Assembly: GCA_031310005.1 (NCBI GenBank)
Contig: CM062386.1
Location: 1,612,001-1,676,000 of the forward strand
Direction of reading: 5' to 3'
From: Dactylellina haptotyla
Taxonomy: Eukaryota > Ascomycota > Orbiliomycetes > Orbiliales > Orbiliaceae
Length of the DNA stretch: 64,000 bases
A model generated the notes under the pieces. The model did not search any database. It had not been told where the DNA came from and saw nothing but the letters and a program-made list of their open reading frames with translations. Positions 23,095-35,902 of this stretch are shown here, in pieces. Every line of letters begins with the position of its first letter. Positions within the stretch are counted from its first letter, which is position 1. The position numbers were made by a program, and so were the translations under genes.

Positions 23095-25002
23095 ATGCCG
23101 CGGGACCCATTAATTGCGCTTGTCGGGAAACCGTCGTCTGGCAAATCGTCGACGTTAAACTCGCTGACTGATGCGTCGAGTAAAGTCGGTACGGCCGCAT
23201 CTTCACTGGCAGCCGCCTGAGCTGCGTCAATATGGAATTTTGAACAGCAATGGACTGATTGGGTGTCCTAGGGAATTATCCGTATGGTGTCTCTCCATCC
23301 TTTTATACACACTAGTATTCACCAGCTGACGATGGGCTGCCAATAGATTTACTACCATCGACCCCCAGCGTAAGCAGCGACCCAACCCCAGCAAAATCCG
23401 GATTCGATATTTTGCTGACGGACGATACCACCGGCTGTATAGGCGCTATAGGATACCTCCAAATCGATTGCGCCTGTATCCGTCACGAACTATCCGAACG
23501 ATGTAAACCAAATTATGGGTGGTGTTCAAACGGGAAACGTTCGGTCCCGATAGAATTGCTCGATGTAGCCGGCCTAGTTCCGGGTGCGCATCAAGGCAGG
23601 GGCTTGGGGTATGTTAGGATCGAATTTTCCTGTTATTAGTGGCGATTTGAATCAAGCTAACAAGAGATATCCTACGTAGAAACAAGTTCTTAGACGACTT
23701 GCGGCATGCGGACTGCTTGGTTCATGTCGTGGATGTAAGCGGAACTACGGATGCCGAAGGCAAGAACACAAGAGGATATGATCCGAGTTACGATATCGTA
23801 TGGCTTAGAGGTAGACATTCCATCTGCGCCGGTGGCATGATTCGAATAGATTCTAACAGGGATTGTAGAAGAAATCGTACGATGGATACATGGGAATCTA
23901 ATGGAGAAATGGTACATATTCATTCTGTTTCACTCTGCCCACTCGAGTTAACTGGCTTGTAGGGAAGGTGTAAAAAGGCGTCACATTGCGACAAGTATGT
24001 ACCAAACTCTAGAATACGGCTGAAAATTATTACTAATCCCTTCAATAATTAGAATCGACGGTCGTTGCCTCCCTTCAAAACCAATTGTCTGGTTATAGCA
24101 GCAATGCAATCATTGTCCAACGAACATTAGATCGAATATCGCTAAAGGCGCCACTGGAAACATGGGACGAGGAAACAGTGTTGAATTTCGTGAATGCGTT
24201 TATTGACGAAAAGTTCCCAACGGTTCTCGCATTGAATAAGATTGATCATGCAGATGCTGACAAGGTCAGATGAATAGTGACACTCTCTTATACCATAGGG
24301 GTAATACGTGTTACTGACTTTCATATCTAGAACATTGCTAAAATTGCAAAGAAATATCCCCACGCGCCATTGGTCTTAACTTCTGCTATATCTGAAATCT
24401 TTCTCCGTCGTCTCACAAAGCAGAATTACGTCAAGTATACGCCGGGAGCGGAATATATCGACACAAGGCAAGATCTCATTGACGATGGTGATCCGGACGG
24501 CGGGGGTCTCAAGGAGATGGATGAAAAGCTTAGCACGAGGGTCGAGAACCTAAAAGACCTCGTACTGTATAGACACGGTAGCACTGGAGTGGTCGAAGTA
24601 CTGAGGAGAGCAGCATCAGTGCTAGGACTGGTTCCTGTTTGGCCAGTGAGAAATATACATACATTCGGCAATGCAGATGGGAATGAGGTCTTTCGAGACT
24701 GCATTTTAATGAATAGGTGCTGCGCCTTTTCCTTAGGTTGAAATGGGCACTATGACGAAGGAACTAATAGAACCATTGAATATCAGAGGCTCAACGGTAG
24801 CAGACGTTGCAAAGAAGATCATGGGTGATGCTCCAATAGCATATGCTGAAACTGCGGGTGGTATTAAAGTGTCGGAGGAAGATTTAATAGAACCAGGAAA
24901 AAACGATGTAAGACGAGTAACCCTCACAGAATTTCCTATACCAGATTCAGTAACTAACAGTTCACAATTCAGATATTGTCATTTAAAGTTGGGCGTGCAT
25001 AG
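23095..25002 (+). CDS. Obg/YchF-type GTPase, yeast YGR210C-like
   Basis: Eleven exons were read: 23095-23188, 23272-23281, 23347-23369, 23443-23608, 23680-23810, 23869-23911, 23963-23994, 24053-24264, 24331-24716, 24787-24907 and 24973-25002. They give 415 residues without a stop. The Walker A/G1 loop is GKPSSGKS, switch II/G3 is DVAGL, and G4 is NKID. A TGS-like C-terminal domain ([13 protein letters not shown]) ends [13 protein letters not shown]. The family is conserved in archaea and fungi and is thought to act in ribosome- or translation-related GTP hydrolysis. Exon 2 is only 10 nt, which restores the conserved NYPFTTIDP sequence. The splicing is dense (10 introns in 1.9 kb) compared with neighbouring genes. 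Intron 9 has a non-consensus GTGCTG donor and is the least certain junction. Confidence 0.93.
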
Positions 25003-27768
25003 TTACCCCTGGCGGTTCATCTCTATTGGGTTCGAGTAATATTCAACCATCTGGATCATCCACGTGAGAACCAATGAAACTAGGAGAATCAAAAATCAAA
25101 CATCTACGGTAAATCATATATATCTTCAACCTGAAACGAAACAATACGTGTACCGTTACCACAAGCTATTGAACCAGCAATTGATGCCGAGCCGTCTCGA
25201 ATGCGTATTGGGGACTCGAATTCGGGACAACCTTGCATACGATTGTGGGATAGGGCTGGTGCCTAATCGATTCCGAGACATCGATTCCGAGATTCTGAGA
25301 ACCCTCGTTTAACATGAATTTCAACCCTGACCCTAGTTTGAGGTTTCCGGACCTTACATAAACTCGGTAATGTCGGGCTAACAATTTGGTAGCATGGTTC
25401 GGGATGTGGGGGTTAATGTGATTTGGTCATGGAAGGGGAAACACGAGCAAAAGCAAAGCCTAGTTCTAGTATTGGCAGGTGTAGAAAATCGAACTCCGAC
25501 AGCGGGACATTATGACAACCGATGGTCTCGGCTTTTAGAAGATCCAGGGACGGTTGGGCTTTTGTTCTACGGCTCTTTTTAGACCTGCCCTATTAAATTA
25601 GTAAATGCAATGTAACATACATTTAAATTCGTATGCAATTGAGTTTATTCTCGATACTTAGATCATATTCCTCGATTTCTATATTCGAGAATAAAACCAA
25701 CATGCCTAACCTTGGAGCACACCGCGGCGGGTGTAGCGCTAGCGAGAAAAATATATCAAATCCAAGGATATAGCCATTGAGGTAGCGTTAAACATATTCT
25801 CTCCCTAATTTGTTGTTACACAGTGCCACGCAGGGTATATACTCGCGTGGGGTCCGCGATGCAAACATACCTGCTTCAACGGTCCAAAAAGTACGCCGCC
25901 GGGTTAAAAAACCAGTTATCCTGCAGGTTTGATACGTCAAAAAGTGCCCTGGCGCACGAGCTAATTCTTCATCGCTTCATATGCAACTGAGAGTAAATTC
26001 TACGCAAATTTTTTTCTTGTGATCTTTAGAGGATTGGCCTCCCGTCCTTGACCCGCTTTTCCCTACCAAGAACTGGTCCAAGTTGGGGGCCTAGATGATA
26101 ACTGTTTTCTTTAGGAATTGACAACCGAGATGGAATTGAGTGGCTAAACATCATGCGGGGAAACAGTTTAATCAAACCGTGCTGCACGTCGGAGTAAAAC
26201 AACGTGGCGTAAGAATATCTGGAAATGAGATGGCGAAATTGAAGAGGTATATATCAACGCACGGTTCGGTTTGTCAATTGCAATGCTAAGGCTCTAAAGA
26301 AGCATGTTCATTAGAAGTATATATAGAGACACCATGACATTTTCACCAGAACAAATAATCAAACATAAGCGGGAGTTCCCGGTAACGTTTTGGAAAACGC
26401 TATAAAGTGGCCGTCTAACTGAACTCCCTATATCCAAAAGAAAAGAAATCTTCGAATTTACTGCCAAAATTTTTGAGATTAGTAGAAGAGGCGACTGAGT
26501 GGTGAGCTCACAAGACCTTCAAACAGCCCCTTCCCCTTTCTGACATACATGAGCCAACTATAAAATGAGAAACAAAAAACTCTTTTTTCATGCAGCGGGA
26601 AATTCGCCACTTGCAAGCGAATCTCCTATAATCACACGCTCAATGGCACGTGTACTAAGTCTATTGTTGATAGTTTCGAGTTATTGAGCAACTGTTGAAT
26701 TCGCAAGCATCCATCTAAGTATGGCTTTGGTAGATAGCCAAACTCCACCAACCTTCCCTGATATTGAGAAAATGGGTTTAGTAAGAGAAAAGTACTAGGA
26801 AATACTAGTTCACACAGATAGATTTATTCTTAGTTTCTAAATTTAACTGGAAATATGTTACATTAGCCCTCAAAATCTATCTTGTACATTGTTCTGATCC
26901 CATGGCGTGATGAAAACGAGGTAGCGATGCTCAGGCTATGCTCTGGGCGCAAATATTTTTGGATCTTTTCATTAGAAAGCTAGAATTTGGGCCCTTGTCT
27001 AAACCCTAGCTTGAATCGTGCTTCCAGTGGCCACTCTGATTCGTGCAACGAAGGGGTGGAAGGTCTAACCGAATTTGTCGCACTCAGACTTTCTGGGCGG
27101 CGAAAATGCTTCTCGAATTCCCAGTAGGTTAGGCAGGCTATGTCAGGTACAGGGGTTAAGGAACGCGTTCAAAGGGTTCAGCAGTTACTGGTATCTCATC
27201 AACAGGACTCGGCTACAGGATCTCGTCGTAGCGGTATGGCGCCAAGACCATGGTTCTGTCTTGAAGCTAATCTGCATCTTGACGCCATATCATCCTATCA
27301 CAATCCGTCGACAAGCGAGACATAGGCTCTAGAGACAGGGAACAGGCAGATACCACATGATGTTTCAACCAACTTATCGATACCACGATAGCAACAACTG
27401 CATAAATAACGACAACCACACAAGACGGTGAGAAGGGATCATGATACCAGTCGTGCATATTTTGACTGGGAAATTTACTCGTGGTCAGACGTCGTCTCGA
27501 CAGTTCCGACCTTGCATGAGCCGGAATTATGCCAAAGGTGCAACTGCAGCGGCACGATCGAAGGGTAAATCTCAAGGCAATGATTACATAAAACGATTAA
27601 TTCTCACGAAAACCTGAGCAATCCCAACCTGCTTTAGTGGCGAACTTGCATATATGAACTTGCGCATGATATTTAGCCTTCCACAACTTGATTATTAGAG
27701 CTTGAGTGCTCCTATGACTACGTCAAGGTTTATAACGTTTACAGTATGGGATCCGTACGAGCAGACGT

Positions 27769-27786
27769 ATATTCGGGCCCGAATAT
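27769..27786. repeat. Perfect 18-bp palindrome
   Basis: The sequence ATATTCGGGCCCGAATAT is its own reverse complement. It lies in gene-free DNA; it could be a dimeric transcription-factor site or chance. Confidence 0.5.
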
Positions 27787-29336
27787 TGGCTCCCTAAATT
27801 GTCGTTTCTTAATTTGAAATCTGGCTGTTTTCTTGTGGCCTCGCTCAGGTGCTAGCGCCAAACAACCACCCTCCAGTGGTCCCCACCTGGTGCCTGCGAG
27901 TAACCTTGTGAGGCGACTCATGGATCAAAAAGACTGGCAACAATAGTGGATAAATATTGAATAGCGCCTGCGTTGGCAGAATAGCGTAGGCCTCCAGCTA
28001 ACAAGCACTGCCTACGATCAACCCATCGAGCGTGCGAACTAAGCGAATGCACATAAAGGTTTTAGGTTTCGACGCTAATGGATAATAGACCAAGAAATCG
28101 GGATAAGGATCTTTCTTCTGAGTATATCAGATTATTCACGGAAAACGAGGCAAGCTAGGCAGCGAGGCGTGATTGGGTAGAGTCATTTAAGCTCTTTGCC
28201 AACATCTTCGCAGAAGCGAATATTCGGTTATGTTAGAAGTCTTGCGAAGACCGAAAGAAACGGCATTGCATTGCAGTCATCGCAACGATGTCACCAGATC
28301 ATAACGTTGTGCAATCAGAACAATACCCGCTGCAAATTTTATATATGTGGGAAATCCAGGCGTTTCGATAATAAAATCATTTAGGAACGCAATTGTGAAA
28401 ATTTGAGCCGTCAAGCTGGAAGAGATTGGGCGTGTATGCAGCAATATTGAAACTTTGCCCATTTTTCAGACAAGAAAGGATCATGACAGGACATACCCAA
28501 CCCTGTTCAAATTTCGCCTGTGAATTCGGCCCCACAGTATGACCAAAGCATATGTGCTGATGTCGCGCTCGTTGTTTTTGTGCGACAGCTTGGATCCAGC
28601 CGTGAGACCTTCCCGAAGCACGTTGCGAAATGAAGCTTTCTCATTGGCTGTTTCAACGACAGCCAAGAGGCGCGTTCCGCCAAGCGTTAAATAGGAGCAG
28701 CACCCCCAAAACACACGTCCAACTCGCTCCCCATAATCTTGTAACTGATATACACACGGCTACTGTCCTGGGCCATGGGACTCTTGTTTTGTTCGGTACG
28801 CCGTTTGCTGCGCTAGCACTTGCTGTGCGGCTTGACGCACAAAGGGAAAGGGATTGGAGTCTTTTCTCCCACTCGTTCTGCCTTGACTTTGCTTGCAGGC
28901 GACTGCCTGTTTCTGGTAGCCTGCTCGACACCGCCCGTTTCTTTTTTGACACATCGATTCCTTAACCCTGATCCGACCACAGTCGAAAGACTCGTCTTTT
29001 GGACGCCACTAGAACAAATCGTCCTGAATCAATCTTTTTAACTATTATTTTCCGTGAGCAATTCTCGTCAACCTGATTCCAAATGCCCAGAATGAGCGTC
29101 CTCTTGGCCATTTTTTTGGTACCACACGTGTGGGTGAAGGGATGTCGCGATAGGACGAGGCAGGGATCTTTGGAACATTGGGGGTGTTCCCGAACCTGAG
29201 CCAAGAAGCCGGTGCCTGGGACGGTCATTGCATATATAAGAACTCCACCATGAACCCTCCTGCATAAATTTCTTTTGCATCTTTATCGAGTAGACACACG
29301 AACAATAATTCTCACAGGCGAGCCTGATCGGTCCCT

Positions 29337-29343
29337 TATATAC
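29337..29343 (+). promoter_or_regulatory. TATA-like box of the MFS-like gene
   Basis: TTATATA lies about 108 bp upstream of the start at 29445 and is followed by a pyrimidine-rich leader. Assigned by pattern only. Confidence 0.4.
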
Positions 29344-29444
29344 AGTCGGACTTGGATCCGTTCTTCATATCCTTCTCCTTGTCACTTTACTTCACCACAA
29401 GGAACAATCAATATCTGCAGTTTACCTCGACCTAAACCGCCAAA

Positions 29445-31082
29445 ATGTCCGATGGAAACAGAAAATTGGGCGTCCGCGAAAGCTGGCGCTTCTTCACCGC
29501 TGAAGAGAAGCGCAACATGGCGTTCTACATTGCAGGAATCATGTTGTACAAGTTTGGTTTGGAGGCTTACAACGGATCTATCATCGCTCTCGCGACAAAT
29601 AGATACGACTACGACGCCAAAATCGGTGGATACCGACCCAGAACCTTCGAGAGAGTTGGTCTCTTGCAAGGTCTTAACCAAGCTTTCCAGTGCTTGGGTT
29701 CCATTCTAATTGCGCCGCTGATCAAAAGATTCAAGACGAGAACAGTTTTGTCGATAGCTGTTATTGTTTTCGCCGTTTTCGCATCTCTTCTCCTTATCAT
29801 TGACCGTGCAACGGGTGGATACCTCAAGCCAAAGGGCTGGGACTCAAAGTATGGCGCTAACAACTACGCTTACTATGGCGACTATAATACCGATGCCATG
29901 ATCCCAATATACTGTTTGTCTGGTATCTCCTATGGTATGGTCGAATTGATCAGACGTGTTATTCCTCGAGATATTGTTGGAGGAAACATGCAAAAACTGA
30001 AGCGAATGGACTCCCTTGTCCACATCTTCTACGAAAGTACGTTGTAACCCTCATCCAAAGCGACCGAATAATCTCTAACGATTCTCCTTTCCATAGTTAC
30101 TGGTACCGGTGGTGCCCTTGCTACTGCTCTTGCATTGATTCCCGCCTGCGGAAACAACCAGTCTTTCATCATCACTCCACTGCTCTATCTTTGTGCAGCC
30201 TCCATGTGGTTCATGATCAGACTCCCACATTCCTATCAAGTTGAAGTTGGCAAGGAGAAGAACTACCTTCGACAGGTCGCCGATGGATGTGTTCTCTTCG
30301 TCATGTCCGCAGTCAAGGGTTGCACCATTGTTATGACCTCCCGTCGTTTCGTCTGGTTGCTTCCAGGTTACACTTTCGCTTTGTTCGGTCACCGTTTCCT
30401 TGAAAACAACATCGCCTCGTACGTCGCTAAGCGTTATATGGGCAACTCCGCTTGGGCTCAAATCATCGTCGCCGGTTCCAACTTTGGTGAATTGATGGGC
30501 GCTCTCTTCGTCTTTCTCTTCACCAACCTTGTCCACACTCCAATTCCTTGGCTCCGAGCCGATGCTATCTTGCTCCTGATCGTTTGGTATCTTCCATTCT
30601 GGTACCCACCAAGTGGCCAAGTCTCGCAAGCCTGGATCGCCGCTGCCACCTTTATCCCAATCTCCTTCGGTTGGGCTGCCGGTGATGTCTCCCTTGCCGC
30701 TTACATTCAGGCATCTTTGGCCCGTCTTGAAGCCCAGGAGAACTCCATCTCGCCTTTGGGTGCGGTTATGGGTTTCCTTTACTCCAGCTACATTATCATC
30801 TATGCCATTGTCTCTCCATTGGTCGGCAAATATATTGACAAGGTCTACGAACAAAATGACGAACAAATCCAATCTGGTATCTTCTACGTTGCCGGTGTCC
30901 ATTTCAGCGTCCTCTCCGGTATCATGCTTCTAGCAACTTTCATTCCTCGCGGCGCTTTCTCTGTCAATCCCAAGCTTCTCGACGATATGGAGCTTGATAC
31001 GGACGAGGAGTCTTCCGGAGCTGAAGATTACCATCATGACGAGCAACCAGAAAAGCTCATTAGACATAATGTCGTCAATTAA
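29445..31082 (+). CDS. Major-facilitator-like multi-TM transporter
   Basis: Two exons, 29445-30036 and 30097-31082, flank a 60-bp intron (GTACGT...ATAG with CTAAC branch point); the product is 525 residues. The start lies in a good CAAAATGTC context. The protein has about 10-12 hydrophobic helices. The first visible segment includes GLEAYNGSIIALATNRYD. A central cytosolic loop with the distinctive PRDIVGGNMQKLKRMDSLVHIFYE-type stretch (around the splice site) separates two helix bundles, a layout typical of MFS proteins. The C-terminal 45 residues are acidic and cytosolic. A fungal-specific MFS branch of unknown substrate is the best call. Codon choice is strongly biased to C- and T-ending codons, which suggests good expression (inference). 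Confidence 0.85.
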
Positions 31083-34000
31083 ACCTGGTTTTGTTTTAAA
31101 GTTTTTAGTTAATTTGCTTTCAATTTTCATGGCGATTCCGCATTTATAAACCTGAGGAATACCGAGGAAAACATTATTCTCTTTTCTAGCGGTTCCCTTA
31201 CACTGCTTCGTGTTTGGTTGTAGCCATCTATTACCACTTGGGCTTTAGTTCTTGCATATCTACAGGGGGATCAAAATTTTCTTTTCGTTATCTTTGGTCT
31301 AGTTTCCATTCTCTCTCTTCGATGCTGCAGGCTTTCAAAAATATACAAGATACCATTTTAGCTCTAATGATTATATTAATGATAATACAATAATGACCAA
31401 AAATCATTGTTTAGAATATTAAACAGTATATGTGCTAGACTACCTGACATCAGTGCTCATGTTGCTTTACTTCCATCTCCTTTGCTCATACCATCTGGAC
31501 TAACGTTATAGGATACAGAAAAGGAGGCATCTTCGGTTTCGAATCTGCCGCTTTCAAATTCGTATGCACAACCACGACCACTAAAGTGCACTTCTGACCA
31601 TCAAGGATCTAAACTAAATAGCCTTGATTTCAATCTCCGTGGTCAATCGACCTCGGCTGACATTGTTGCACAGACATTTGCCCCTTGTTAGAAACTCTAA
31701 GCCTGATCCCAAAATGATTGAAAGGGCCCGAAGCTAACATCATGGGACAACTCCTCTAGAAACCCCGCCAACAAAACACATCAGTCTGAGATATAAATTA
31801 CCTTATCGGCAGTTTTGCGGCTTATAAGATCGGATTCTGAATCCTTCAAGGCAATTGAGATCCGTACGACATTTATATCCCTGTTCAGTTCAAATTGAGC
31901 CAGACAAGCTTATTGGCACGGGCCACAGCCGCTAACAAGGCGATATAAATCCACCAATGCGGCTGATTGATTCCAAGCATTCTCGGCCTTGAAAGCCTCG
32001 AGAATTTCCTAAAGTTTGGAGCCTCATGGATGTCACAGTTCTCCAACGCAGAGGGGAATGAGTATCAAAGCATGCACGACGCCATACCCAAAACATCACT
32101 TTGCACACGGTAAATTCCATACAATCATTCCATCCCGCCAATTAAAGCCCGTTCTTGGATGCTCCCAGTTTGTGCTACAAAGCTCCGGGATATTCTTCAT
32201 ATAGTTTATTATAACTTCCGACATGTGCGTCTACGTGTGTAACCATCTCAGTGCTACAAAACTGAAGTCCCCTGGCCATTAAAAGACATACGTAATATAC
32301 ACAGAAATATTGTTGGCCTTTTGTGCCAGGCGCCAGTGTTTTCAAGGCAGCGAAAAAACAGATGCGTTGATTTGGCTGGATCTAGTTTCGCTCGCAGGGT
32401 TCTGCGAATCGATAGCCTATCGAACCATTTAACCCCGCACCAATCGCGTTTTCGTCTTTTGAGCCTTTCAATTCGGCAAAACACATCGGCGGTACCAAAA
32501 TAAGGTTGGTTGCGGACCAAGGATCCCCGGCTTCTTACCGTCGGTTCGTTATGGAATGTGTTGGTGCAACACCAAAAAAGATATAGAAGAAAAAGTGCTT
32601 AGAGGTCTTATGCAATGTGTAGGAATTCGTAGCTAGATCGATAGCTAAGGGTTTGCAATGACAATGGGATTCATGAGGGGTAGATGGCATGGAAATCGGA
32701 AGTAGGATAATATAGGTGGGCCATTCGAAGACAATAATGATGATCGCCGCGATATTCTTACGAAGTACACGCGTCCACGCATATGTATATACTATCTCGC
32801 TAAGAAAACCGAAGTATATGAAAGCCTTTTCACGCCTTTAGGTGCCAATGGCGCTGCCTCTATAATAATAATAACGAAGTTTATAGCCCATGGCAGGCTC
32901 GCGCTGCAGGACTCTAACTGAATTGATTAACCTTCGCTGAAGCAAGCTGAGTTCATGTTACGTACCGAGAAGTTGATTCCTACCCAATTTAGGTAACGAG
33001 TAGAGAAATCCTTTTGGTGTTGCTTTGTGGCGCCAAAACCGGGGTGAACAAGAGCGGGCTAGCAATAATTCACATCATATATTCTCAACCTTGTATCACA
33101 GCTGCGCACAGCTGACACGGGTAGTATTTGCATTTCCAACCACCTTATTTCTATATTCTGTGATACCTGTTACAGAAGCGCTAGATATGTGACATGGGAG
33201 CTAATATACGAGGGGAAGCCGAGGGTCCTTGAGCGGGTTCGCGAAGGCGTACGGCTGAGATATGCTTATTAAGGCGTTATATGCCAAAAAACTTTAAGTG
33301 GAGACCCGCAAGAATACAATCAATCAGATGGAGGGTAAAAAGCCCGTTTACAAGCGGTAACGTTATTGCAGGAGCTTCGAAGAGGTTGGGATAGATCAGA
33401 GATGTTTCCATCATATAAGGGATTGGTATATACCTGGGTCTAACGCGGGTTGTGGAGTTTGACTGGACGCCGAGATTACCGAAACACGAAGGCTTCGCTC
33501 GGGGTCCACATTGGAAGCTAGCGATTTCAGCTCCTGCTAAACCACCACCTCGTGGTGTTGACAGCAGTCGAAATTCGGCTTGATGTCGCAAACCGAGGTC
33601 TCGATATAGAGTTAGAGATATAACAATAGTTTGTTTCTCTAAGAGTTTGTAAGTGTCTATAGCGCCATTGTGTTATGTATTGACCAAATGGTAAAGAATC
33701 AGTGTGCCGATCTCCCGGTCCGCGCGAATCGAAAGGACCAGAAATCATAGGACCCGATCCTTAGAGAAAAGTCTCTCGAGATTCGAACATGAATCAATAT
33801 CAAACGGCGGGCTATCAGTTCACACGAACAGGACCTACCCTACGGTTAGAATACCCTATCCAGCACATCCCTGCCCAAATTTTCTCATTCCTCCATCCAT
33901 ATTCCTCCAGTTTACCGAACTCCACCATCTCGAGTCGCATCGGATAACTAGGGCTTTTCAGCTGCTGGGAGGGACCGTAAAGTCGGAATCGTAACCCTGG

Positions 34001-34985
34001 TTCAAGGGTGTCCCTCGTTTCTTGTGAGATATCGATACGCGCCGTGCCAAGCCGGGGAGTATTGTCAAGCTGTGCGAGACATTCTGAGACCTTGAAGACG
34101 GCGCAGCAGCTTTGTATGGAGTCCGATGTCAGTAGGTTCTTGCGTGATTCACAGTCGTCATATTATTGAGATCAAGCTTGATCTGAGAGGCTTACACTAG
34201 CAATTAGAAAGGTCTACTTGCGTCATTCCTTAGACTAGTTTCTGGGAGGCAAACTAAAGAATCTGTAATTAGGACATTTTATTGATCGAGTTTAACCTTC
34301 ATTTGAACTAGCGAGCTAAAGAATAACCACGCTGTTTAGAAACAAATATAGACCGAGTTACGGTAACATCAGAAGGAAACTGAACCTTGGTTCGCTGAGA
34401 GACCCCGGCTATGGCTCTTTTGAGCATGTGCTCTAGGATTCAATGATCCAAATATGTAGAATAACGAAGAAACACTGTACAAGCATTGCTGCCCCTGAAA
34501 TATGGTAATTATTCTAGATAATGCACAATTTTACATGCGCATGGATCAACGTATTCTAGATGCAGTATCACATAGCCACATACTTGAATCTGTCAGTAAT
34601 CGGATCCAGGGAGCTCCCGTCCAATCAAACCCAGAGCAAGTCAGTTGGCTCCGATCTAGAGGCGCGAGTTCATTCGAGCATCGTATGTTTCACCTGAGTC
34701 AAGATCCAGGATCATGCTTCCCTGCTCAATGGAGATAACTACCCCGGTTGACCCGTTACTATCGGCGTCCCCAGACTGGGGGTTCGTAGCCGAACCGTAA
34801 TTAAAACGTTTTGCATGAATTGTCAAAGAGCAATCACAGATTAAGCTATCAGATTCGAGATAAGCCCAAGTGAGGTTAATTTCATTGCACACCAATATAA
34901 TCTACAAAGCTCTAGATTGATCGATATTCATGCCATATATCATCTGATTTCTGTGATATGTCTGAGCCCAGCTGTGAAATCCTCC
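31083..34985. other. 3.9-kb gene-free region
   Basis: No confident gene was seen. Minus-strand frames of about 100 codons (for example 33277-33591) lack an ATG start and any family resemblance. The DNA is AT-rich with scattered T-runs. Confidence 0.5.
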
Positions 34986-35902
34986 CTATAATTTAGAAGG
35001 GCGCCAGACGGGCTTCCTCTTTTGAGCGAATGCCGACAGTCCTTCGACTCGGTTCTCTCCTTCCATAAGCTTATGGTTGTACATATCATCCACCGTCTTT
35101 GTGGCCGCTTCTACATCCCCGGTCTTCCATGCTTCTCTTAACCCTGCTCTCGTGACAATGACTGCATCGGGAGACAGGTCTTCAATCTTTTTAGCCAGTG
35201 CTATGGTCTCATCTATCAGCGAGTCTGCCGAGGTCGATATTTTGTTGATTAATTTGTAATCCAGTGCTTCTTTTGCGGATAGCACTCGGCCGGTGAGGGC
35301 AATCTCGGTGGCAACAGGAAGGCCCACAACGTTGGCCAGACGAGGGAGACCGCCAGCGGCAGCATAGATTCCGCGTAGGGCTTCCGGAAGAGAGAAGCTG
35401 GCCGATGGAGATGCAACAGTCATGTCACTATTATTGCATATTAGTACGAAAAATCCCATCTCGTGATATATTGTTTCTAGACCTGGGACCCTTACCAGTT
35501 GAGAACAATCTCAAACCCTCCGCCAAAAGCAAATCCATTGACAGCTGCGATAATGGGTTTCTTGCCACCCCTGCCGCTAACACCTCCAAATCGCGTTGGT
35601 GGATGTCTAAACTCCCAAGGGCGGTTCTTGTAGTCATCCTCTGTTAGAGAACCCAATTCTATCAGGTCCTGTCCTGCACAGAAAGCCTTCGGACCGGCAC
35701 CGGTGATGATGGCGCATCGGAGAGCTGGCTCCGAGTCATACCACGTCCAGATACGATGGAGCTCCCATTGCGCGGCGAACGGGAGAGAGTTACGCTGGTT
35801 AGGGCGATTGATTGTGACCAGAACGATATGAGGCGTAGGGAAGGTTACAAGGGTATACTTTGTCTCCGGAGGAGGAGTCTGAAAGGCAGTTGGCGCTGAC
35901 AT
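34986..35902 (-). CDS. Enoyl-CoA hydratase/isomerase (crotonase family), peroxisomal
   Basis: Two exons, 35902-35496 and 35427-34986, flank a 68-bp intron; the product is 282 residues. The start was placed at the ATG giving MSAPTAFQTPP, because the longer frame upstream has no ATG. Crotonase hallmarks are visible: AFCAGQDLIEL (oxyanion-hole strand), NGFAFGGGFEI with the first catalytic-type Glu, and LPEALRGIYAAAGGLPRL with the second Glu. These fit an enzyme hydrating trans-2-enoyl-CoA or isomerising it during fatty-acid beta-oxidation. The last three residues are Ser-Lys-Leu, a canonical PTS1 signal, so import into peroxisomes is expected. Exact substrate chain length is unknown. There is no operon-like context. 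Confidence 0.93.

Larger units (their letters stand above)
25003..29444. other. 4.4-kb gene-free region
   Basis: No supportable gene was seen on either strand; frames are short and unlike known proteins. A perfect 18-bp palindrome lies at 27769-27786. The last several hundred bases are the promoter and leader of the MFS-like gene. Confidence 0.5.

Noticed and set aside
23189-25002. GTPase gene as a broken pseudogene
   Set aside because: At first sight the frame is interrupted many times, but every interruption is removed by a short intron with GT-AG ends, and all G motifs are preserved.
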